Of a stretch of DNA of 64,000 nucleotides, positions 42,837 to 53,326 are shown piece by piece (the stretch's first letter is position 1; every line of letters begins with the position of its first letter). A model generated the notes under the pieces. It saw nothing but the letters and a program-made list of their open reading frames with translations, searched no databases and had not been told where the DNA came from. Made by a program: the position numbers and the translations under genes. This stretch comes from Prostheceraeus crozeri (lineage: Eukaryota > Platyhelminthes > Polycladida > Euryleptidae): NCBI GenBank assembly GCA_907163375.1, contig CAJQUW010007109.1:124001-188000 (forward strand). Reading direction: 5' to 3'.

Positions 42837-42869
42837 TTTTAAAGAAATATTTTTAGTCACATGATATAT

Positions 42870-43345
42870 TTCAAAAACCTGAAAGATGGATAAAATTCAT
42901 GAATTTGAAATTCTCAACTTTTATGATTTTACAGTGTCCTGGAACGGTCATGATTTTCAAGGTAAAAATTGTAATTCTCAAATTTGAGATTCTTAACTTT
43001 TATGATTTTTTCGGTGTCCTGGAACGGTCATGATTTTAAAGGTGGATAAAATGTCATAATCTCAAATTTGAGATTTTGAAAAATTTGAAAATTGGGTATT
43101 TTTAAAAACGCCTAAATTTATGAATTTAGGTCTTCATAACCTGAAAAAGGGTCTAAATTCATGAATTTATGTCGTTTTTAAAAATACTATTTTTTTGAAA
43201 AATCGATATCTTTAAAAACGACTAAATTCATGAATTTAGGTCTTAAAAACCTGAAAAAGGGTCTAAATTCATGAATTTATGTCGTTTTTAAAGATACTAA
43301 TTTTTGAATTTTATGGTGTCCTGAAACGGTCTTTTGCCCATTACT
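42870..43345. repeat. Right terminal inverted repeat of B
   Basis: Inverse of 18892-19270 with one extra internal block. It contains GGTGTCCTGGAACGGTC twice or more and several AAATTCATGAATTT palindromes. Confidence 0.85.
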
Positions 43346-43433
43346 TGTATCTCGATTTGTATCTGTTATTCAAAACTTTTCATGTAATCCATCCTCTAAT
43401 GAAAAAATGATTTGTAAGTTCTATCATGATTGA
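43346..43433 (+). pseudogene. Protease, 3' part, beyond element B
   Basis: After the right copy of the target duplication (43346-43351) the same reading frame stays open for 28 codons to TGA at 43431-43433, and AATAAA follows at once. The tail contains a short Phe/Tyr-containing end typical of Polinton proteases. This confirms that B interrupted one continuous gene. Confidence 0.75.
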
Positions 43434-43464
43434 AATAAAAACATCATGTTGGAAAAATTGTTTT

Positions 43465-44010
43465 TTATTTTACAATCCGCTGGGTACGTACATACTCGAT
43501 GAGATAGTCTAGGATCACATTTGCTTGTACATGAGATTTTAGTCCAGTAATGATCACTTTACTATTATGAAAGATTGCCACATGCACAGGTAACCAACAA
43601 CTAATGAGAGCTGCAGGAGAAAGTTCGGGTTCATAACACAAATTGTAACTGCTGGTACGAATCTTCAAAAATGATACACTTTCACTCAATTGAGTAGAGA
43701 TCACCATATTGTCCACAGTCAGATTCGACATCACACACCTCTCCCTCTTCCATATCCGACGTAGTAGTCTCTGTAGCTCTAAGCGCATTGACTGCGCCGA
43801 TGAATGAGAAAGGGCGCCGAGAATCTGTACAGTCCCATTTGGGAAGAGTTGAAGATTCCGTGAATTGTTCATCTTCACCACTAACATTTGAGGACGGCCC
43901 GGGTAATACTTGCTGTTTGGAAGGTGTTGGTGTAATGTTGTGAGATCGATTTTGGTGTAGAGTCTGAAGCGACGGAGAATGTTGACGATGGTGTAGCGAT
44001 GGCGCTTCAT
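43465..44010 (-). CDS. TATA-binding-protein homologue encoded by Polinton A
   Basis: 181 residues, starting MKRHRYTIVNIL at 44010; the earlier part of the frame lacks family similarity. Both halves of the TBP saddle are recognisable. Repeat 1 runs from IVNILRRF through NSKYYPGR to LFPNGTVQILGA. Repeat 2 has VDNMVIST, YEPELSPAAL and VAIFHNSKVIITGLK. Of the four phenylalanines that kink DNA in TBP, two are kept (LFPNG, IFHNS) and two are changed (YYPGRPQ has Pro, YEPELSP has Ser). The length equals the TBP core. It lies beside PC4-like genes on the same strand. Intact, which in a decayed element is notable. It may direct transcription from the element's TATA boxes (inference). Confidence 0.8.
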   Translation of the reverse strand: MKRHRYTIVNILRRFRLYTKIDLTTLHQHLPNSKYYPGRPQMLVVKMNNSRNLQLFPNGTVQILGALSHSSAQSMRLELQRLLRRIWKRERCVMSNLTVDNMVISTQLSESVSFLKIRTSSYNLCYEPELSPAALISCWLPVHVAIFHNSKVIITGLKSHVQANVILDYLIEYVRTQRIVK

Positions 44011-44332
44011 GATGAAAAAATGGGTAAATTGAGCGATGTACCTTCCTTTTATACTTTTCCCAACTACCTTGATGAAATGTGAAGTTAGTATGAAGTTGGG
44101 AATGATAGAGTTGAATTCGCCGATTGTTGGCCCGCAGCCAGATGCGATTTCCAATACGTGAATGTCTTTTCATATAGAAGTATTTCAGATCCTTCATGAT
44201 ATGATGTAGAGATTGAAAATGACGATAAGATAAAGCAAACTCTCTTCTCACATTTCCAGTTGAATCTTTGAAATAGACGTTTCGATCATGATCCGTTTCA
44301 ATACGTTGTAGGGAATCTACTTTCCAACTCAT
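43682..44332 (-). CDS. PC4-like protein 1, overlapping the TBP gene
   Basis: 216 codons, intact, starting MSWKVDSLQ. Residues 1-110 are a paralogue of the next gene. Two similar halves (GNVYFKDS..FALSYRHFQSLHHIM and IQLYHSQ..WEKYKRKVHRSI) resemble PC4/p15 single-strand-binding repeats. The last ~110 residues overlap the TBP frame by about 330 nt and include an acidic tail (DMEEGEVCDVESD). Either both frames are used or the tail is a fortuitous extension after loss of an earlier stop. PC4 proteins are transcription coactivators, which fits the neighbour. Confidence 0.5.
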   Translation of the reverse strand: MSWKVDSLQRIETDHDRNVYFKDSTGNVRREFALSYRHFQSLHHIMKDLKYFYMKRHSRIGNRIWLRANNRRIQLYHSQLHTNFTFHQGSWEKYKRKVHRSIYPFFHHEAPSLHHRQHSPSLQTLHQNRSHNITPTPSKQQVLPGPSSNVSGEDEQFTESSTLPKWDCTDSRRPFSFIGAVNALRATETTTSDMEEGEVCDVESDCGQYGDLYSIE

Positions 44333-44354
44333 GGTGCGTGGTAGTCATGTCTGA

Positions 44355-44723
44355 TTAAGATTTGCATAGTAGGGCGATGAACTCACGACGAATAAATGTC
44401 ATGATGGAGCGATGTATGTATCTTCTATACTTCTCCCAATTGTATTTGCGAAATGAGAAACAGTTTGCGGAATGAGAATGGCAGATTTGAATTTCATTTC
44501 TGTAATGTTGAAGCCAAACTTGATCACCCAAGGAGATGAATCTTAATGTTTCAAAATATTCCAAATCCCTCATGATATCATTGAGGTTGACAAATTGTCG
44601 CCATGTTAGTGTAATACCTCTTGATGTATGACCATGAGAATTTTTGAAATGTACGTTTCCATCACGATCAACTCTGATATATTGTAGAGAGTCCAAAATC
44701 CAAGTCTTCATGATGTTATGCAA
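44355..44723 (-). CDS. PC4-like protein 2
   Basis: 122 residues, or 118 from the second Met, MKTWILDS. It matches PC4-like protein 1 along its length: same order of DRDGNVHFKNS, GITLTWRQFVNLNDIM and NWEKYRRYIHRSI. It is an obvious tandem duplication. The start lies only 23 bp from the start of the divergent penton-like gene, so a shared promoter region is likely. The PC4 assignment rests on pattern, not on a search. Confidence 0.5.
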   Translation of the reverse strand: MHNIMKTWILDSLQYIRVDRDGNVHFKNSHGHTSRGITLTWRQFVNLNDIMRDLEYFETLRFISLGDQVWLQHYRNEIQICHSHSANCFSFRKYNWEKYRRYIHRSIMTFIRREFIALLCKS

Positions 44724-44746
44724 AGTCGCAGATCAGCAATAGAAAA

Positions 44747-46143
44747 ATGTCGTTTTATCATATTTTGCTTAGCAATGCGGCCGCAAATAGATTTGCTAGT
44801 AATCGAGCCGCACTCTTTTCTACTCCCATTGATCATGCACAACAGCTAAATGGAAATTGGGAAGTGGGTGTCACTCAACTTGTTTATAGCAACTGTGTCT
44901 ATACTTTTGATCATGAGGTGATGACTATTAATATGAGACGCACAGCTGCTTACCAATGTGAAAAGGGCTGCCGAGTATACATTCCACAGTGGCCAAAGAA
45001 AGATCTCTTATCATGTAAAAAGTTTATATATGATTTCTTGAATAAAGCGTGTAAACATATTGTCCAATTTACTCCGCACAATGATGATCATAATTATGTA
45101 CATCATGTAGTTGAGAAAGATTGGATTGTTGTTTTAAGTCCAAGTTTAAGAAATGATTTAGGTTACCTCGCTAGCGCCTTAACAAGCTATGATAATTTTA
45201 ATGTTAATTACCACATAAGTGGTCATAAACAGTTAATATATCGAGAGGAAGCTTATTATGTAGATCTTATTCCAAGAAATGAGAAGACGTTGGTGAAGAA
45301 GATTGTGATTAAGCCAAGAAAGACAAACATGACTCCTGAAACATTATTGAAGAAATTTAATTATCTCCTTCGAGTTGATGGTAAACAAGTGGCAACATTG
45401 ACTTATATCAAATCATCTAATCATATTGCAATAAGTAAATTAAATGATGATGATCTAGTATTAGTTTGTTCAAAAGATTTTCATCAGTTCTTACGACATC
45501 ATTCTGCAGCTGTTCATGGAAAATTTGATATGCAACATTTACCATGTGAAAGGTCAAATCAATTTGATACAGAATGGACCGTATCTTTATACAGAAAGTG
45601 TGTAGAGCCTTTCGGTGGTATCTTATATGAAACAAGAGTGTTGATGCCTCGCATTATTACTTCGGTTAAATTGGTTGTAGATTATTTAAATGAAGTGATT
45701 AATGAGCAACATATTTCATTTTCTGAAAAAGAAGGTGTTTTGTCTCTCACTATAAGTGGAAAAGGTATTGAACTAATTATGGATAAAACTCTAATGGACA
45801 TTTTGGGTTTTGATCAAAATATCTTTAAAAGTGGTACTGTAACCAAAGCTAGCGCAGACATGTCGCTATCGCGTCGTATTAACTATTTTCAGATATATTC
45901 CAATATTGGTGAAGATGTACGTGTGGGAGATGTTGAAGCTCCATTGCTAGCAATGATACCATACCAGCCAAAAACTGCAGTATTTTATCTGAGCATACTT
46001 TCAAGAAAGTGCATTATACAAAGCTGAAATCAAACTACATCCCACAAATTGATATTGCCATTTATGACGATGCTGGTGCGTTGATTCCTTTTCATAAAGA
46101 TGCTGTGACAAGTATCACACTCCATTTCCGAATGAAGAGTTAA
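44747..46143 (+). pseudogene. Penton-like protein 1 of A
   Basis: Starts MSFYHILLSNAAANRF. LNGNWEVGVTQLVYSNC fits the first strands of this Polinton family. The frame breaks by 1 nt near 45988, and the last domain continues in another frame (IPQIDIAIYDDAGALIPF, then ITLHFR) to TAA at 46141-46143, which is the typical end of Polinton penton proteins. The length, about 465 codons, is greater than in B. Confidence 0.65.
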
Positions 46144-46152
46144 TGCAAAAGT

Positions 46153-47703
46153 ATGCTAATATATTTTTCCAATGTGAATAATATGGACAGTGAAAATAAG
46201 GACTCGTTTCTAATCTACTTGCCCAGTAATGCTTCTATGAATAAATTTCCCAAAAATAAACCATCAGACTATCGAGTAGAATTAAATCGCCCACTACATT
46301 TAGAAGGTGAATGGGAGGTTGGCGTTTCTAGTATTTGCTATGATAGCAATATTCAGAATGTGAATGATTTGGAAGAAATGATATTGACTCCTCGCACCCA
46401 TGATGGAATAACGATGAATAATGCATTCCAGTTCCCATACAATTAAACATCAGATGGAAAGTGGAACTATGAATGGATTCAGATAAAATCAGATTATTAT
46501 GAACCATTTGGGAATGAGAAAATTATTAAGGCATTCAATAGTGGTAATACTTCCATCATGAAGAATAAAAATCAGTAAGCTTATGAGTTTACTATCCATC
46601 ATTGGAGTGGGAGACAGTTCCTTCGCTTTCATTCTTTTATTAAAGGTCTTACACTGAGGTTGGATAATGAATTCTATCCACATCTCGGTTTTGGTCATGG
46701 ACTACATCTAACGTCAATTGCTACTGCAAATGTTAAAAAAGTTTATTCAAATCGAATCAACAAATTTCATTATAGATTTAAAATATTTGATGAAGATGTT
46801 GTAGAATGCGAAGAACGCATCATTTTGAAAAAGCGTGGTGTTCAACCTTTATCACTTATTGAGTTAGTAAAACGATGGGATGAGACTGTGGGTAAGAAGT
46901 ATGGAGAGAAAATTATGGCGGACAAAAATAAGTTGGTTATTCAGAAATATAATGACAAACTTACAGTTGATTTCTCTCCAACCTTGCGCCATTTTGTAAG
47001 ACATCCAACCCCTATTATTGGAAGCGGTGTGGTGTATGCTTCTCATGAATATCACACTAAAGCTGATTCAGTTAATGATGAATGGTGGGTGGACATCTAT
47101 GGTGATCGCATCAAGAAAATTTACCAGTCTTATGAAGAATCTAAAGTTGCTATCAATATAATGCCGCGTCTATATCATACAGTTGAAAGCTTCATTCATG
47201 TAGTAAATCCTTATATACAACAGAAGTTGAAGCATGTGATGAAAAGTAAATATGATGTAAAGACACACCACATTTCGTTTTCAATTGAAAATCAACGCGT
47301 TGTTCTGAAACTGGGTGATGACATTCAATGTCAATTGAGTAAAAATTTGAAAAAACTCTTTGGTTTTTCAATGCTACAAACTGTGTTTGCTGCTGCGCAT
47401 ACGATTGGTATAGAAACGCCAATGACACTTGATAAACATGAACAGCACCTTTACATTCAAAGTGATTTGATTCTACCTATTTCTGTTGGTGAGAAAAAAG
47501 AATACATTTTACGTGATTTCATTCATGATAAAGACGCTTCATATGGAATAGTCGAGAAGATGTTTGAATCTATTTTCTATCATCCCGTCGTCAAACAAAC
47601 TATACCCTCTATTACTATCAAAATTACCAATGGTTTACAAGAGTGCATCCATGTGAAAGATACTAAATCCTTCGTAACTTTAGTGTTTCGGAAAACAAAG
47701 TGA
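46153..47703 (+). pseudogene. Penton-like protein 2 of A
   Basis: A second copy of the family in tandem. LPSNASMNKFP and LEGEWEVGVSSICY at the start mirror protein 1 and the ITIKITNGLQECIHV end matches its last domain. Two in-frame TAA codons, 46444-46446 and 46576-46578, split it; the frame is otherwise continuous. An AATAAA follows shortly after the stop. A has two related genes where B has one. Confidence 0.65.
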
Positions 47704-47882
47704 AGTCATTGTGATATGTTTATTGAAATAAAAATATGTATATGAAAAAGTCTTTTCACAGATAAAGGGGGAATGGGCTGACTGTAGGCATATATTCACA
47801 AGGAAGAAACGATGTCATGCGATACATAAAACAGCAATGTTTATCTACAGAAGTCAACATAAAAATACTAAGTTAAGGATGA

Positions 47883-50800
47883 TTATGCTAAGACATCTCC
47901 TGAATGTGGTAGTGTGAGTTTAATTCTTTTGGGTGGTGGTATGTTTGTGTCAGGATGTCCATGTGGAAGAGATGTGTTATGTCCTATCCAACACCTCTTA
48001 TCCTCCCATGCTGAAAGCGCCCGTTTCCTAAAAGTATGAATTTTGATCTCATGCGACTTAGATTTTAAGATTGTCATATTGACAAACGTTATATTTTTAT
48101 TTCTATAGGCTTTCCTGAAATTTTTATGTTTCATGTTAGAGACCAATGATCTTGATATGCCTTTAGCACGCTTAATACTATCGTCGCTATCCCTTAATTT
48201 CATACTGTACATTTTTGGTCGGAGGAGAATCATTTCATTTATTTCCTTCCCTGCTGTCTCATCCTTAAAGCAGCCAAGTTTTGCCTTATTTTTGATGGAG
48301 TAGAGTGGGTGATCAGTAGGATAATTTGATGTATCAAAATATCTTTCTAAAGATTTTCCTACTTCATTGAAATTTAAATCTTTTTGAGTGGTAATACCTA
48401 AGAAGAAACTATCTGTATCACCACCCAACAAACGAACCTCTTTTACGAGAGGACATGGTTTTAGTATTTTATAAAAGAGTAGGTACATTTCAAGCTTAGA
48501 GTAATCTAGTACAGCTTGGCCAATATAGATGGGCTTGCACAACTCAACTTCAGATTTTATCATTTTAACACCTATAAGGTCCTCATCGATAATGTCTCTA
48601 TCGATGAATAGAGGTGATGAGACCAATTTCTTAAATTTTGTAACATCATTGACTAGTTTAAAGTTTACACGTTTTCTAACATCCTCCATCGTCTTACCAA
48701 ATAGACTATTATTCTTATACTTATAAAAATCTTTTTCAAAATTATTTCGGGCTAGTGCACGTTTCTGGCTGTTGCTATCAATATATGGTTTGAGGAAGGC
48801 TTTCTGTCTAAATTTAATAATGCGGTGAACTCTTTTTAAAATCATGCCCACTTCTTAATAAAATTTTAAGATGCTAAAGTGAACTAGATAGTTTTCCTTA
48901 TCATACTGGGTGAGTAAAAGTTTGCGGCAAGGCTTATAGTCGGGTTGACCGCATGATTCTAAATCTTTATTAAATTGTTTCATAAAGTCGGAAAACATAT
49001 CTTTGGTCACTTCACCTGATTCGGGTGCGAGTTGAAAATCTACGGTTTTATGTTTAATATTATTTGGATAGATTAGATCTATCTCAAAATAATATCCCCA
49101 ATCACCTTCATCTGGAATTGCTAGTATGTTAGAAGGGTTGGAGAGATGCTGAATTTCACTATCATCTAACCAGCTAAACTCAGAGTGAGGGAGTGGTTTG
49201 GATAGTGAACTACCATATAAATTATTTTGGTCATAATACTTAAGATGAGTCTGATCATCGCCTACTAATTTTGATTTTAACCTATGTTTATTTACAAATG
49301 TGAGACCACCGCGAATTCCTCGCTCAAATAAATTATACATCTCTGGATCTTGTAAGAGATGAATGGTCTCACCAGTCATTTTAAAAGCAGACTTAAATGA
49401 CATGGCTGGCAGACTGACAAAGTGGACGGGATCTAACTTATCTTCTTCTAATGCCACTCGTCGAAACTCCTGAAATACATCAGCCAGCAAAAATACATCT
49501 AACTTAAGGTAGGCAATCATATATTCGCCAAATGTATGGCAGTCAAATTTTATCCATGCATCTTGTGCATGATCATAATCTTCGGTCTTAGATTCTGCGC
49601 CGCTCAAATCATTTTTAAATTTATCTATGGGCGGAAGAGAAGTCTCGCCGAGTTTACTAATCGCATCAAAATATGCATATGGAAAGACTCCTTTCCGTGT
49701 GATGACTTCATCGGTTAGATTTGGATATTGTTTCTTAAGATTTTGTGTTAGTGGAAGAGACTTTAGGTTTTGTACGAGAGAGGCCAGTGATGCAGTCATA
49801 AATTGGTAGGAATCTAAAAATTTTATATCAAAATAGACCGTCTTATTTTCTTTAGTTTTATCGACAGGCACTTTTGCTGTCATGGCCATAAACTTCTCTC
49901 TCGTTTGTGCTATTACATCAAGCTTCCACTCTTTCATTTGACCTAAACCTCCTTTTATTATCATATGGCTGTCGTAGCCCTTGAAATTATGGAAAATGAC
50001 GGGTAATGTACGCCGTTTCATCCTAAGTGAAAAATTGCATTTTGAACATAGTGCGTTTCTACATTTACCAGTGATGTGATCATGGTCGCGCACTTTCTTA
50101 ATCTTATCATCATCAAATGTTTTCCTGCATTTGAGGCAAACGTTGCAACTATCAAATTTTACTTGATCATCTGCTGTCATATGCAATGATCTGCGATAGA
50201 GTTCACCATCATACTTTTGTTGAAATTTTACAGCCTGTTCGAGGAATTGTACTAATTGGTAAATACAATCCTCACCTTGCCAGACGTGCATTTTATTTTT
50301 TCTATTTTGGAAATGGTCATGCCATACTTTATAGCAGGAAATGGCTGCTGCTCGATGGGTGTTATCATCGATATAACATTCGATGTCAGCATAGATGACA
50401 CGAAGAGGACTTAGTTCATCGCCATTCTCTCTATATGAAAACTCCTTATCTTTGGGCATGCGCTCCATTTATAGTTTACCTCGCTTACACCATTCGTAAT
50501 GAGTTTCAAATTTTTTTTTACTCCTAAAGTTCCGAATGCATCTGTCAGAGTAATAAATCTCTGATGAGCTAGAATTTCTTAGGTGGTGGTATAAGCGAGA
50601 AATTTTGGGAATACCGCAGTAGTGCCATTCCTCACTATCATCCTGTCTTACTAATAAAAGGTTGACAACGTGGTCATAACAACTCGAACGCGAGTTGAAG
50701 CGGACACCCTTCAATTCCTTTTCCCAAACATGGAGAACTATTTTGATGTTGTTCAATTTTTCAAATTTTTCTATATCTTTAATTTTCATATCTTCACTAT

Positions 50801-51885
50801 TGCAGTCATCAAACTTTAATTCATTCTCCCACTGTTGATACTTACTCTTACGGTATCGGCTATTCTGTACATCATTATAGTGGAGAATGGAGAGGACAGC
50901 ATACTTAAAACATTGCGATTCGCAATCTACAGAAATGACTGCTGCTTTATTTTTTAAACTTTTCGGAAGTTTAAAGGAGCCTCGTCCAGAGAAGTTCTCT
51001 AATAAAGTGATTTTAATCATGGCGGTCTCAATACCATCAAAAACGAGTCCACTATCACGCTCGTTAAATTTATCTATGTTTAATTTTAACCCTTGGATAT
51101 GAAAATTTATCCAAGACTCATAGTCTACAACTTCGGTTGCAGGAGAGGAGGGTATGTGAAACTCCAACCTCTCTACTATTTGGCCAGTATGGTGGTCGAT
51201 TTTTACATATTTTATTTTGAGATAGATGAGCGCCTTCATTCTAAAATTGACTAAATTGTTGAAGAGCGCACCAATCAAAGATGAATTTTGATGAAACCAT
51301 TCTTCAAAGTCAGTAATGGTTTCTGAGGATTCCATCTGGTAGTTCCTCACTAAATTATTTATCGACACGTCAGAGAGTCGGATAGAGGAGGTGTTGTTAG
51401 TATAACTATCGTCACTGTGTGTATGTCGAAGTCTATGTGAAGATAGTTCAAAATGTGACTCAAAAGACTGAATGCATAAATCGCAAGAAAAGGAGACATC
51501 GTTAACAGAATCATCCCCACCTTCGGAGATTGATGCTGACTTAGGTCTACAAACACCTCGCTTGATGTGTCGGACGAGATCACGCTTCCTCGTGAAGATG
51601 TGACCACAGTCAGCACATTCCCGATCGTTGCATTCCCGCGACAATGTTGACATGGAGTCGCTGTTGTTATCCGACTCGCTCGAGATGGGACTGGTATCAC
51701 CTGAAAGAGAAATCATTCTATCATCTCTGTTCAAGTCTCAGTGTATTGTTACAACCTACCTTGACTCAACAACTCTAAACTTTCCTCGAGAAGGGAGGGC
51801 GTTGGTGATGAAGTTGATGCCTGAAATTGAGGAAGATGCTATTAGCCACACGTTTAAGGGAGATGACTGATGAATTCCTTATCAT
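47883..51885 (-). pseudogene. Protein-primed family B DNA polymerase of A, spliced
   Basis: Main exon 51700-47883. Earlier pieces: exon 51820-51760 (acceptor TTTCAG, donor GTAGGT) joined in phase to the main exon, and perhaps an ATG at 51883-51885. That ATG is followed by ATAAGG where a GTAAGG donor would be expected. Domains: N-terminal C2H2 fingers, exo I (YADIECY), endonuclease VII-like CxxC..HDHITGKCR, exo II (NFKGYDSH), exo III (YLKLDVFLLAD), motif A (YYDQNNLYGSS), motif B (KNNSLFGKT), motif C (GGDTDSFFLG). Two nonsense TAA codons lie at 50469-50471 and 48852-48854; the second replaces a Leu codon in a conserved run. The end has the usual WEDKRCW and LPHGH. Confidence 0.85.
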
Positions 51886-52052
51886 TTCAACGAAATCAAG
51901 TTTAAGGTTGATATTTCAACAAGATAGAGACTTCACTCAAATTTGGAATTCACGAGAGAGCAGTTCACTTGTACGCCTCAAATATAGAAAACGCTAGAGA
52001 ACACTTCACTTATATGTCACAAAGACAGAGTGAAATGACACGAATGTCACTT

Positions 52053-52066
52053 TATATATATATATA
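52053..52066 (-). promoter_or_regulatory. TATA-type box of the A polymerase gene
   Basis: A TATATATATATATA run about 170 nt upstream of the presumed polymerase leader ATG on the minus strand. A divergent small gene starts at 52164. Confidence 0.45.
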
Positions 52067-52163
52067 CTTTCATATTCATCATTCATTGGCTGTTGATTTT
52101 GATTGGTTGCTTGTTTATACTTAAGACTTAGAAAACATTTCAAAGTTATTATACACAGTCAAC

Positions 52164-52613
52164 ATGACAAGCCCTCCAAAAACACCAAACACAAAATTCT
52201 CTTCTCCATGCTCATCACCAAGGGCGCTGGTTGCACCAAACGCTCCAACGAAGGGGAAGGTAGAGAAGGTGTACCGACTGGACAATATCGGAAAGTTGTC
52301 ATTAGCAGCGGATGACGAAGAGGAGAGTGTATGTGAGAAGGAGTATCCCGACTTAACAGGCGTGAGGTGGAAGTATCTACAGTACGACACTGATGATGTG
52401 ATGGAGATCACCAGCACCAAATTCCTCCACCAATTATGGGAATGGTACACCCCTAACTCCCAGCCATGAACTATGGCTGAATGGGAGTACATCCACAAAG
52501 TGAGGCTCGCGGTAGAAGAACGATTGAAGCAAGTGAACTGTTTTTGTTATCTATGTGAAGTCAGACTCTGGGACGATATTGACGATGAAGACCTTTTGAA
52601 ATACATGCCATAA
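52164..52613 (+). pseudogene. Small acidic hypothetical protein of A, nonsense-broken
   Basis: 150-codon frame starting MTSPPKTPN, with a Ser/Pro-rich start and an acidic middle (ADDEEESVCEKE). TGA at 52467-52469 interrupts it. The same frame continues through CFCYLCEVRLWDD to TAA at 52611-52613, with AATAAA overlapping the stop. Both parts look like one protein. I recognise no family. It is divergent from the polymerase. Confidence 0.5.
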
Positions 52614-53326
52614 TAAATTTTTATTTCGTATTATCTTTGCTTTCATACTGACTTACTTGAATGGGGCTTCAGTGGATGATTTAAGCATGTATACTTTTCA
52701 TTTGGAAATAGTAGCACACTTAGTTTAACTTGCAATTCTTATAACATTTCAGATGGATGATAATGGTAGATGAAATAGTGTTAAATAAAATTAAGATAGC
52801 TTACATGATTCTGGGATAGCAATCGACTGCGATCCATGTGTAAAGAGCTTGTTAGACTACGGAAGAGAGAAGTGTGTTATGTTGCGTGTGGCGCGTGAGT
52901 GTCCTCCCATTGCATTCCATTCATCAATTCATCTCATTGATAGAGGTAGGTAGAACTCATGGTTCTCATAACGTATGCAATGGATAGTTTATAAGGCAAC
53001 CTTCGACAGTTGGCTAAATGTCGCCCTGGCGCGAATGCATACTACGTTGAGACAGAGGCAATCACTTGCAAACATGACGCAGAGAGGTTTAACAAGATTG
53101 ACCATTGCCGAATGTCCCTTGCGGTATACATAGCTACGGGTTTCACCGCCGCCCTTTACAGGAACGCCCGTCGAAAGGAAGTATTACACCGAACTTCATT
53201 TGCAACGTTCAAGTTGACTGATAGCAGATTCAACTTAATGATAGTATTCGCCAGTCCGAAGACTGCCCAGGGCAAACCGCGTGGAGGTTCTATCATGTCT
53301 TCGTTCTCGGGGTGTGTGGTAGGGAC
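52614..53326. other. Noncoding DNA in A
   Basis: I see no gene. The plus-strand frame at 53010-53429 is antisense to the spliced gene and has no family features. Confidence 0.4.

Larger units (their letters stand above)
18892..43345. mobile_element. Polinton B, carrying a nested BEL element
   Basis: The ends are AGTAATGGGCAAAAGACC and its inverse, AG...CT termini. The flanking 6-bp duplication is TGTATC at 18886-18891 and 43346-43351. Length is 24,454 bp with the BEL insertion and about 17 kb without it. It is AT-rich, unlike A. It encodes protease, PLA2-integrase, minor capsid proteins, major capsid, fibre-like, clamp-like, polymerase, ATPase, penton-like, a conserved hypothetical and a membrane protein. 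Confidence 0.93.
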
